NCBI GenBank assembly: GCA_038251315.1
Contig: JBBSBK010000035.1
Span: forward strand, 1 to 31,190
DNA from: JBBKXP01 sp038251315
GTDB taxonomy: Bacteria > Pseudomonadota > Alphaproteobacteria > Rhodobacterales > Rhodobacteraceae
Length of the DNA stretch: 31,190 nt
Direction of reading: 5' to 3'
Shown: positions 23,943-30,353 of the stretch, one piece after another
How positions within the stretch are numbered: position 1 is the stretch's first letter
How the letters are laid out: every line of letters begins with the position of its first letter
Made by a program: the position numbers and the translations under genes
The notes under the pieces: model-generated
The model's input: the letters and a program-made list of their open reading frames with translations, nothing else
Databases searched by the model: none
Told to the model about the DNA's origin: nothing

Positions 23943-24803
23943 ATGCGTTTGCTGAAATCTATCGAGCGTTGGGTGGCTCAGAAGTTGCTAGAAAGCAAAA
24001 GACTGAACCGCGTCTTTCTACAAGCCTTTCTGCTAACCCGGCCGGGACGCGGCACCCTGTTTTTCAAGGCGACGGCGGATCATGACATACTGTTCATACC
24101 GGACGATGTGATTGGGCGGCAGATCCTGAAGTCCGGCAGCTTTGAACGTGATTCAGTCAGGGATCTCCTTGCAAAGCTGGAACAGTGTCACAGTTACAAG
24201 CCCGGTATGGTCATACTTGAGATCGGCGCGAATATAGGGACCCACACAATCTACTTCTTTCGCGATCTGGCCTGTAGCAAGGTGATCGCAATTGAACCTG
24301 ATCCGGATACTTTCGCTGTCCTGAAGCGCAATATGCTTTTGAACGGTCTTTCCGACCAAGTGGTGCCAATATGCGCGGCGATATCCAATGCCGAGGGAGC
24401 AGCCGATTTTGTTCGCAATCCCACGAACCGTGGCGGCTCTCATCTGGCGGTCGAACACCGCACCAAACGGCAGGACGACGTCTTTTCTGTGGATGTGACG
24501 ACGATCGACACGCTATTACCCCGGATTGATGTAGATCCATCTAGCATCGATCTGGTCTGGATCGATGTCGAAGGGCATGAACGAGAGGTGTTGGAGGGCA
24601 TGAGGAACCTGCTCACAGAATTTCGGCCACCGATCTTTATGGAGTATAACCCAAAACCGGACCCTCAACATACTCAAAGGATTGGTGATATCATATTCGG
24701 TACCTATAAAACTGTTCTCAAATACAAGGATGGATTGACGCCACTATCGCGTAACGATTTCGACCGAGTGGAAAGCCAAATCGACATCCTGCTAATCCGT
24801 TGA
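23943..24803 (+). CDS. FkbM-family SAM-dependent methyltransferase
   Basis: A 286-residue methyltransferase. Residues 1-80 form a helical N-terminal region. Motif I is VILEIGANIGTHTIYF (90-105), followed by VIAIEPDPDTFAVLKRN (114-130), which binds SAM, and NPTNRGGSHL and DLVWIDVEGHEREVLEGM, the FkbM hallmark DxEGxE. FkbM enzymes O-methylate sugars, polysaccharide ends or natural products, which suits the adjacent glycosyltransferase island. AAAGGAAA about 9 bp before the ATG supports the start. The gene is visibly richer in A/T and in non-preferred codons (ATA, TTG, CTA) than its neighbours, suggesting separate acquisition. It stands alone between the exporter operon and the gene-poor stretch. 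Confidence 0.87.
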   Translation: MRLLKSIERWVAQKLLESKRLNRVFLQAFLLTRPGRGTLFFKATADHDILFIPDDVIGRQILKSGSFERDSVRDLLAKLEQCHSYKPGMVILEIGANIGTHTIYFFRDLACSKVIAIEPDPDTFAVLKRNMLLNGLSDQVVPICAAISNAEGAADFVRNPTNRGGSHLAVEHRTKRQDDVFSVDVTTIDTLLPRIDVDPSSIDLVWIDVEGHEREVLEGMRNLLTEFRPPIFMEYNPKPDPQHTQRIGDIIFGTYKTVLKYKDGLTPLSRNDFDRVESQIDILLIR

Positions 24804-25244
24804 CGGTAAACGATTTGTTGAGGGGCGGGTTCGACTTTCTTCCTTCCGACGTAAAGGAAGTCATGTCATGCGCTGTAGTTTGGCCATAAATTGCTGATGA
24901 AATTCCAGTCGGTAAAATCTAACCACAGCCTTACCGCCGCTTCTTGCCGATTGGCGCCAAAACTTTCACGTGCTGAGGTAGGACGGAGCGGTGATATATT
25001 TTCATGCGTCATACACCACCAGCCGTGGTAAGGGCCACTTCGTCCGCTGACTGAGTAGAACGCCGCAGTCATTAATCGGCCACGTACGGTTATCGAACCG
25101 ATCCGGCACCTGCATTTTGCAAATGTGCCAGTCCCTGTTCACCAACGGGTTCGGCAAAAATCGGGTGCCTTCCCATCAGCCTAGCGTCTTGCAAAAAGCG
25201 CGCCCTGTTCGGCGCGATGTGGTCGACCAGAAGGCACCTTGCCG
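24804..25244. other. Non-coding stretch with several hairpins
   Basis: About 440 bp without a supported gene. A hairpin CTTCCTT/AAGGAAG lies at 24839-24860 just after the FkbM stop, without a T-run. Two close hairpins occupy 25087-25100 (CGGTT-ATCG-AACCG) and 25105-25129. A clear minus-strand terminator lies at 25191-25216. A 68-codon minus-strand frame at 24866-25072 shows no family features. Confidence 0.45.
25191..25216 (-). terminator. Rho-independent terminator of the DUF3095 gene
   Basis: On the minus strand CGCGCC, loop GAACAG and GGCGCG form a perfect 6-bp stem, followed directly by CTTTTTGC. It begins about 28 bp after the DUF3095 stop codon at 25245. Stem, loop and T-tract all fit an intrinsic terminator. 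Confidence 0.7.
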
Positions 25245-26396
25245 TCACGCAGGGTCAGGCCGGTTCTTCATCGCTGCTGCGGCTTCGGTGTAGCCACCCA
25301 GGCCGCCGTCGATGAAGTGCATGTGATCGTCGGTCAGGATCGACGGGACGATGCAGGTCATGATCGCGCTTTCCTGTCGGTGCAGGCCGTAGCGCACCAC
25401 TCCCCGGTCGAAATAGTCTGCAAGCAGCGCCTCGATTAGCAACAGGGTTTGCGCGTCACAATCAAGGGTCATCTTCAATCCGTCGTCATACTTCCGGAAA
25501 TCCGAATTGGCCGAAACGGTGCTGGCGTAGCGGCGCGCATCGAAGCCACCGACCTTCCGGCCCGTGCGAAACAGGATCCAGGCAACGAAGGTTTCAAAGA
25601 GGATTTTCGCGCGGCTGAAGCCAAGCGTACCCGCGCCCCGGCGCGCATGTGCTTCAAGCGTGGCGCCCGGCGGTGGCCACTGCATGCCGGGGCCCTCCTT
25701 TGGGATCGGGTGTCCGCCACGGTCTAGCGTCTGTGCCAGCGCGACGATCTCGCCCGCCGCTTTCGCAAATTGCCCTGTCGGAGCGCCGACGACGGGCACC
25801 ACGACCAGCGACAGGATCGTGCCATTCTGCGAAGTCTGCGGCGTCCAGCGGCAGGACAGGCCGGCAAGATCGGGAACCGTGCCTGGCGGTGCCGGATCAA
25901 GGCCGTAATCGCCCGCTTTCAGACCTTGTTCGGCCCATGAGGCGCCGCCACCCTGGAACATGGCATAATCCACCCCCGCCGAGACTTTATAGCGCGCCAC
26001 GGCAATCTGCCGCCCCGCTGCCAGAATGTCGCGCACCGGAACAAGGGCGGCCCGCAGGGTGATCTGAAGCTCGTCGAGCGCCCAACGCTGGACGGCGCGC
26101 AGGCCCTCTTCTGCGGCGCGCGCCTGTTGCGGCCAGACCGCAAAGGTCGCCCCGTCGCCCCCAAAGACGAACGGGAAGGGCTGCCCACCCATCGCATTGA
26201 TCTGCGCCGAGATCACCGCGGCGCCGACCATGTTGACGGCCTTGTATCGCCCATTGGCGATTTCTTTCGTTGATCCGGCAATATCCGATACGCCGATCAG
26301 CCAGTCGTCTGGCAGGGCCATGAAGCGTTCGGGGTCGCTCAGGCTCTCAAAATCGGCGATCAGCGGGAGATTGGCGTAAAAGCTGGCGTGATCGAT
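25245..26396 (-). CDS. DUF3095 family protein (class III cyclase-like)
   Basis: The product resembles DUF3095 proteins, which carry a divergent class III nucleotide-cyclase-like domain. WLIGVSDIAGSTKEIANGRYKAVNMVGAAV corresponds to the first metal-binding strand and following helix, and FPFVFGGDGATFAV to the GDG hairpin with the second aspartate. A later segment (ARYKVSAGVDYAMFQGGGASWAEQGLK) and a C-terminal region (ANSDFRKYDDGLKMTLDC) complete the family pattern; cyclase activity is not established. The first ATG is at 26321 (MALPDD). The same frame continues upstream with DHASFYANLPLIADFESLSDPERF, which looks like true family N-terminus, and TAAGGAG lies 7 nt before an ATC at 26394-26396. 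I therefore place the start at this ATC; if ATC does not initiate, the protein starts at 26321. A terminator follows. Confidence 0.78.
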   Translation of the reverse strand: MDHASFYANLPLIADFESLSDPERFMALPDDWLIGVSDIAGSTKEIANGRYKAVNMVGAAVISAQINAMGGQPFPFVFGGDGATFAVWPQQARAAEEGLRAVQRWALDELQITLRAALVPVRDILAAGRQIAVARYKVSAGVDYAMFQGGGASWAEQGLKAGDYGLDPAPPGTVPDLAGLSCRWTPQTSQNGTILSLVVVPVVGAPTGQFAKAAGEIVALAQTLDRGGHPIPKEGPGMQWPPPGATLEAHARRGAGTLGFSRAKILFETFVAWILFRTGRKVGGFDARRYASTVSANSDFRKYDDGLKMTLDCDAQTLLLIEALLADYFDRGVVRYGLHRQESAIMTCIVPSILTDDHMHFIDGGLGGYTEAAAAMKNRPDPA

Positions 26397-26872
26397 CGCG
26401 TGGCTCCTTAGTGAGCGACCCAGTCTGCCAAAGCGTCAGACACCTAATGAGCATCGCATGAATACTCGACTCGTTGGGCGTCTTTTTTTGTTGAACACTC
26501 GCGATTGAACGCAGCAATTGATCCCGCCGGGCGGACGTATCGCAGAAGATCGGCCTCTGTGTCACGAACCCGGTGCATTTGGCCCCGGATTCAGGGCCCG
26601 GCCGCTTGCGCGAAGCGCTTGATCAGTTCTTCGACTCAGGCAACACTGCTTTACAATTGCAGACCGCTTGGGGCTTTTTGGTTCCGCTCCCTGCAGCACC
26701 AGGTGCAACTTGAAAATGGCCGAAGTCCGGTGAGTTAGCAACGAGGTATCGGCGAGCGGCCGTTCGCCGTGACGGCGTCTTTTGCTGTGCCGGGCAGGAA
26801 TGGCTGGACCGGTTTCTGGTCTTTGGTTCGTCAACGGGGAAACGGGTCAACGCGCCCAGAAGAGAGATCACC
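26397..26872. other. Non-coding stretch before cyclase fragment
   Basis: About 475 bp between the DUF3095 gene and the cyclase fragment. Its first part carries the leader of the DUF3095 gene, including TAAGGAG. Frames at 26505-26738 (+) and 26562-26871 (-) show no recognisable protein features. A hairpin of GGCGA/TCGCC type lies near 26750-26770. The missing upstream half of the cyclase was not found here. Confidence 0.4.
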
Positions 26873-27112
26873 TTGTCTGAGTTCGAGTCACTCTACGCCA
26901 CGCTGCAACGGCAGGATTACTTCGGCCAGACCGTGAACATCGCGTCGCGGGTGCAGAGACTGTCGAACCCGAGTGCGATCTACGTCACCGGGTCGATTGT
27001 CGGCGACGCCAAGGCTGCCGGATTGCTGGCGGCGATGAACCTGGTGCCGGCACCGCAGAGCGCGCACCTGAAAGGCGTTGACCGCGACATCGAAGTGTTC
27101 GCGATCCCTTGA
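26873..27112 (+). pseudogene. C-terminal fragment of a class III adenylate cyclase
   Basis: The frame encodes about 79 residues from TTG at 26873. RQDYFGQTVNIASRVQRLSNPSAIYVTGSIV is the C-terminal catalytic stretch of a class III cyclase, with the transition-state asparagine and arginine in NIASR. The C-terminus HLKGVDRDIEVFAIP also fits the end of such proteins. The first two thirds of the catalytic domain, including both metal-binding aspartates, and any sensor domain are absent, so no enzyme can be made. Ending at a proper stop and beginning abruptly, it is best read as the 3' remnant of a deleted gene. It lies close to the DUF3095 cyclase-like gene. Confidence 0.7.
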
Positions 27113-27746
27113 GAGACGCGCCGATTTTCGGGGGATCTGACCGTGGTAGCCGATGCTCTGACCTTCAGTTGGTGAAGCTCTGGCATGGCCGTTGGTAGAT
27201 CAAACCGACGTGTGAGGGTGCCGGATAGGAACTTCGGCTGTTCTTATGCTTCGTGCGGCGCTTCGGGGGTGACGACCAGGCAGTGCACGCCAGATTGTCC
27301 GCCCCGTTAGAAGATCCCTTGGGCAAGTATCATCGCCGTCCCCATCGCGATGACAAAGCTTGCGTCTATAACGGCCGCCTGCGCTATTTTCTGGCTGTAA
27401 AGCGATCCCGCCAACTGCAACAACGCAATGGCGGCGATCAAGAACATTCGATCACCAACAACGGCGTCCTGCCGATGAAGCAAGGAACGACGTTTATCGG
27501 ACCGGCGTGGCTGCTTTGAAAGCTGGGACCCACGTTGGCGCTGATACTGCGTTGGATTGCCACTGCCAAAGGGTGCCGATTCAGGCACACATTGTCCACC
27601 AGTTGACAGGCTAGCCAGTATATTTTCTTTCACTGTGTTGATCCAAAGCACGGGAGGCGAACCGCCAGATCACAGTTGGTGCACTGAGGCCTAACAAACG
27701 ATCTTCAGGGAAATACGCGATATCCAGCACGGTTGACCAAGCGCCA
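27113..27746. other. Gene-poor stretch, 634 bp
   Basis: No intact gene is supported. The only protein-like signal is the hydrophobic minus-strand frame ending at 27307. The remainder, including the plus-strand frame 27253-27519, lacks family features. The density of stops and remnants suggests decayed DNA. Confidence 0.4.
27307..27477 (-). pseudogene. Possible remnant of a small membrane subunit (MrpF-like)
   Basis: The minus-strand frame ends with HRQDAVVGDRMFLIAAIALLQ, a hydrophobic stretch, then AAVIDASFVIAMGTAMILAQGIF and TAA. Two membrane helices with a GDR motif before the first resemble the second half of MrpF/PhaF subunits of multisubunit Na+/H+ antiporters ((A/G)DRxxxLD, then xxxDxALVxAL). 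The N-terminal part of such a protein is not readable in this frame, and no MrpE or MrpG neighbour is seen. An ATG at 27447 would give a 46-residue peptide without a good ribosome-binding site. This is a weak, motif-level resemblance. Confidence 0.25.
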
Positions 27747-27983
27747 TCAGGTCCTTCGAACCGAGTTGCCCCCGGCAATGATATGATGGATCAGTGCCGA
27801 GACGCCCTTGTGCATTTCAAGATCAGCGTCAGATCCCTCCGCGTTGTCGTGGGTTGCCGCAGCGTCCTTGAGAACACCCAAGATCTCGTTTTCGGGCAGG
27901 ACATCTGCATCGTTCAACGCCAGCATCAGTGCCTCGCAGATAGTAAGCGCAGCGATTCCAGAATATGTGTTATGCTCGGACAT
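27747..27983 (-). CDS. Small conserved hypothetical protein
   Basis: A 78-residue soluble, acidic, mostly helical protein: MSEHNTYSGIAALTICEALMLALND, then a central helix ENEILGVLKDAAATHDNA, then MHKGVSALIHHIIAGGNSVRR. I recall similar small proteins in Rhodobacterales and Rhizobiales genomes but no function. GAAAGGCC lies about 7 nt before the ATG and supports the start. It is divergent from the Crp/Fnr gene, sharing a short intergenic region with the inverted repeat TGCGC-TT-GCGCA (28006-28017). A link with that regulator is possible. Confidence 0.65.
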   Translation of the reverse strand: MSEHNTYSGIAALTICEALMLALNDADVLPENEILGVLKDAAATHDNAEGSDADLEMHKGVSALIHHIIAGGNSVRRT

Positions 27984-28005
27984 TCGATAGGCCTTTCAGG
28001 AACAT

Positions 28006-28017
28006 TGCGCTTGCGCA
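28006..28017. promoter_or_regulatory. Short inverted repeat in divergent promoter region
   Basis: TGCGC and GCGCA separated by TT lie 23 bp upstream of the 78-aa gene start and about 125 bp upstream of the Crp/Fnr coding start. It does not match the FNR consensus TTGAT-N4-ATCAA or the CRP consensus. It may be an operator; the evidence is symmetry and location only. Confidence 0.25.
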
Positions 28018-28141
28018 GGGAACCTGAGCAACCTCCCAGCCCTTGTGTCACGGAACCTGCGCGTTTGACCTGATCCACATTAGCCACCAGCACGATTTAT
28101 GTGGAAGGGGTTCGGCAACCTCAAATGGAAGGGAATCCGTC

Positions 28142-28867
28142 ATCGACAATAACCCGTTGATCCGAAAGCTGGGTGCCTTTGTCGTCTTGTCGGATGCGGA
28201 GCTATCTGTGCTCGAAGGCTTGCAAAAGCGTCGCCGCACCTTTGTCGCCGGGCGTGATCTTGTGCATCAGGGGCAATCGGATCAGGCGGCCTATATCCTC
28301 ATGTCGGGCTGGGCCTGTTCCTACAAGATTTTGCGGGACGGACAGCGCCAGATCGTCGATTTCCAGGTTCCGGGCGATTTTCTGGGGCTGCGGAGCGTCC
28401 TGTTGTACTTGTCGGACCACAGTATCGAGCCCGTCACCGATATCGAGGTGACAGAAGTTCTGGTGAGTGACCTTATCGGAGCCTTTTCGCGCACGCCCCG
28501 GCTTGCCATGGCGATCTTTTGGGCCGCATCCCGCGACGAAGCCATGGTGGTCGAGCATCTGGTGGGCATCGGACGCCGCGACGCGGCGCAGCGGATGACG
28601 CATTTCCTGCTCGAACTTGGTGCCAGGCTTTCTCTGGTCGGTATGGGAAGCAAGGCGGGTTATGCCTGCCCGCTGACGCAATACCTTCTGGCCGATGCGA
28701 TCGGGCTCAGCGCCGTCCACGTCAACCGGGTGATGCGACACCTGCGCGAAAAAGAGCTGCTGTCGTTTCGCGATGGCTTTGTCACGTTCATCGACTATGC
28801 CCGGCTGACTGAATTTGCCGATTTCGATCCGACCTATCTGGATCAGGTCGGGCCGCTGTTGGCGTGA
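28142..28867 (+). CDS. Crp/Fnr-family transcriptional regulator
   Basis: About 241 residues. The N-terminal cyclic-nucleotide-binding-like beta roll reads RRTFVAGRDLVHQGQSDQAAYILMSGWA, and RQIVDFQVPGDFLGLRSVLL replaces the cassette of true cAMP binders (no GExAL...RxA), so the ligand is unlikely to be cAMP. There is no FNR-type N-terminal cysteine cluster. The C-terminal helix-turn-helix is CPLTQYLLADAIGLSAVHVNRVMRHLREKELLSF, a normal CRP winged helix. The frame is open to an ATG at 28043, but the first 33 residues look non-coding; family-like sequence starts at IDNNPLIRKLG. AAGGGA lies about 8 nt before an ATC at 28142, which I take as the start; 28043 is the conventional alternative. Confidence 0.82.
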   Translation: MDNNPLIRKLGAFVVLSDAELSVLEGLQKRRRTFVAGRDLVHQGQSDQAAYILMSGWACSYKILRDGQRQIVDFQVPGDFLGLRSVLLYLSDHSIEPVTDIEVTEVLVSDLIGAFSRTPRLAMAIFWAASRDEAMVVEHLVGIGRRDAAQRMTHFLLELGARLSLVGMGSKAGYACPLTQYLLADAIGLSAVHVNRVMRHLREKELLSFRDGFVTFIDYARLTEFADFDPTYLDQVGPLLA

Positions 28868-28889
28868 CGTTCGCGGCCGTTGGCTGCCG

Positions 28890-29054
28890 TCAGATCCGCC
28901 CAAGCAGCATCAGAATAACCACGATTATAAGAATTGTGCCCAGCACACCTGTCCCGGCGTGGCCGTAGCCGTAGCCATAGCCGCCGAAACGACCGCTGAA
29001 TCCACCTAGAAGGAAGATAACGAGGATAATGACCAGAATGGTGCCGAGTGACAT
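28890..29054 (-). CDS. DUF3309 family small membrane protein
   Basis: A 54-residue protein: helix MSLGTILVIILVIFLLGGF, a Gly/Tyr-rich loop (SGRFGGYGYGYGHAG), and helix TGVLGTILIIVVILMLLGRI. This is the DUF3309 pattern, a small inner-membrane protein of unknown role, often stress-associated. The frame is open to 29132, but ATGGAGAATACACC directly precedes the ATG at 29054, giving a good ribosome-binding site at that start. It is convergent with the Crp/Fnr gene, 22 bp away. Confidence 0.82.
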   Translation of the reverse strand: MSLGTILVIILVIFLLGGFSGRFGGYGYGYGHAGTGVLGTILIIVVILMLLGRI

Positions 29055-29137
29055 TGGTGTATTCTCCATTTTTCCCGGAAATCCGGTCGGGGGGATCGAC
29101 TGCGCGGCGCGGATTGCCGGGCAGTCGCGCAATTAGG

Positions 29138-29215
29138 TCATTTCAGCGCGTGGGCCGCTGCATCAAGCGACTTGTGCGTGTCGGCGACGGTCCATTTGGT
29201 GTCGTCGGGGGTCAT
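29138..29215 (-). CDS. Possible 25-residue peptide or gene remnant
   Basis: On the minus strand an ATG at 29215 opens a frame of 25 codons: MTPDDTKWTVADTHKSLDAA, then AHALK and TGA. AAAGGGC lies about 7 nt before the ATG, and the peptide is amphipathic and uses normal codons. It lies upstream of the DUF3309 gene on the same strand, so the two may be co-transcribed. It is too short to assign, and may be the 5' end of a decayed gene. Confidence 0.3.
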   Translation of the reverse strand: MTPDDTKWTVADTHKSLDAAAHALK

Positions 29216-29362
29216 TGAATTGCCCTTTCAGGACGGTCCGAAAACACGAAACACGCAGGACGATGGGACCAATCGAACTGCGTGCCTCTGGATAATTCTT
29301 ACCGTAGACACATTCATCGATTTCCAGTGAAGTGAACCGATGATCGCACCGCTTTCACCCGC

Positions 29363-30352
29363 TCATACTGATATAGGTTTGTCTGCCCTGGCGTTTTTTG
29401 AAGTTTTCAGATGCGACGCTGCGGATCGGTTGTTCTTGGCCGGGTCAGGCAGGACTCGGGTACCTGCCATGCCGTCAAGTATGGCGCGGGCTTCCGAAAG
29501 TTGACCGATCCCGGCGATCTTGCCGCTGGCCCTTACAAATGCGCTTGCAGCTGTCACCTTTGGGCCCATCGACCCCGGTGCAAGGTCAAGCGCATCGAGC
29601 GCCGAAGGGGTGGTTTTGCCGATCTCGCGCTGGTCCGAGGTGCCCCAGTCGCAAAAGACCGCGCTCACATCGGTGAGCAGTAAAAGCGCATCAGCGTGCA
29701 GGTCCAGTGCCAGCAGCGCCGCCGTGCGATCCTTGTCGATCACGGCCTCGACGCCTTCCATATCGCCTTGTGAGTTTCGCCTGACAGGTATGCCGCCACC
29801 GCCGGCGCAGATCACGATATGATCCGCATCGAGCAGCACCTTGATCGCGTCGAGTCCAAGAATCCTGAGGGGCAGGGGCGAGGGCACGACGCGGCGCAGG
29901 CCGCCTGAAGCCTCTGTGACCATGTTCCAGTCATGATCAGTTTTTGCCTTATCGGCCTCGATCGCCGAATAGACGGGGCCGATGGGCTTGGTCGGCGCGT
30001 CAAAGGCGGGATCGTTCGCGTCGACCTCGACCCGGCTCAACAGGGTGGCGCAGCGTGACCCTTGGGGCAGGGCGTTCAGCAACTCCTGTTCGATCAGGTA
30101 GCCGATCATGCCCTCGGTTTCGGCACCAAGCACATCCAGCGGCCAGGGCGTGTCGGCATCATAGGCGGCGCCCTGCAGGGCCAGCAGCCCGACCTGTGGG
30201 CCGTTGCCATGCGCCACGACGATCTGATGGTCGCGGGCCAGGTCGGCGAGTGCAAGTGCCGCGATCCGCACGTTGGTACGCTGCGCCTCGGGGGTCATCG
30301 GTTCGCCCCGTCGCAACAGGGCATTGCCGCCAAGGGCCACCACCACGCGCAT
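29363..30352 (-). CDS. arcC: Carbamate kinase
   Basis: A 329-residue enzyme transferring phosphate from carbamoyl phosphate to ADP, the ATP-yielding last step of the arginine deiminase pathway. The amino acid kinase fold is clear: MRVVVALGGNALLRRGE at the start, VVAHGNGPQVGLLALQ (phosphate loop), ICAGGGGIPVRRN in the centre, EAVIDKDRTAALLAL and LLLLTDVSAVF (nucleotide site), and GSMGPKVTAASAFV near the end. Residues beyond GTRVLPDP form a tail of about 25 residues rich in Ser, Asn and Lys, longer than usual for the family. The ATG at 30352 is chosen over the open frame to 30418 because family homology starts there and it lies two bases after the stop of the ornithine carbamoyltransferase gene. 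Confidence 0.93.
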   Translation of the reverse strand: MRVVVALGGNALLRRGEPMTPEAQRTNVRIAALALADLARDHQIVVAHGNGPQVGLLALQGAAYDADTPWPLDVLGAETEGMIGYLIEQELLNALPQGSRCATLLSRVEVDANDPAFDAPTKPIGPVYSAIEADKAKTDHDWNMVTEASGGLRRVVPSPLPLRILGLDAIKVLLDADHIVICAGGGGIPVRRNSQGDMEGVEAVIDKDRTAALLALDLHADALLLLTDVSAVFCDWGTSDQREIGKTTPSALDALDLAPGSMGPKVTAASAFVRASGKIAGIGQLSEARAILDGMAGTRVLPDPAKNNRSAASHLKTSKNARADKPISV

Positions 30353-30353
30353 G

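Noticed and set aside
24866..25072. 68-codon minus-strand frame in the non-coding stretch
   Set aside because: No ribosome-binding site, no domain features, and unusual residue content (many Trp) for a genuine gene.
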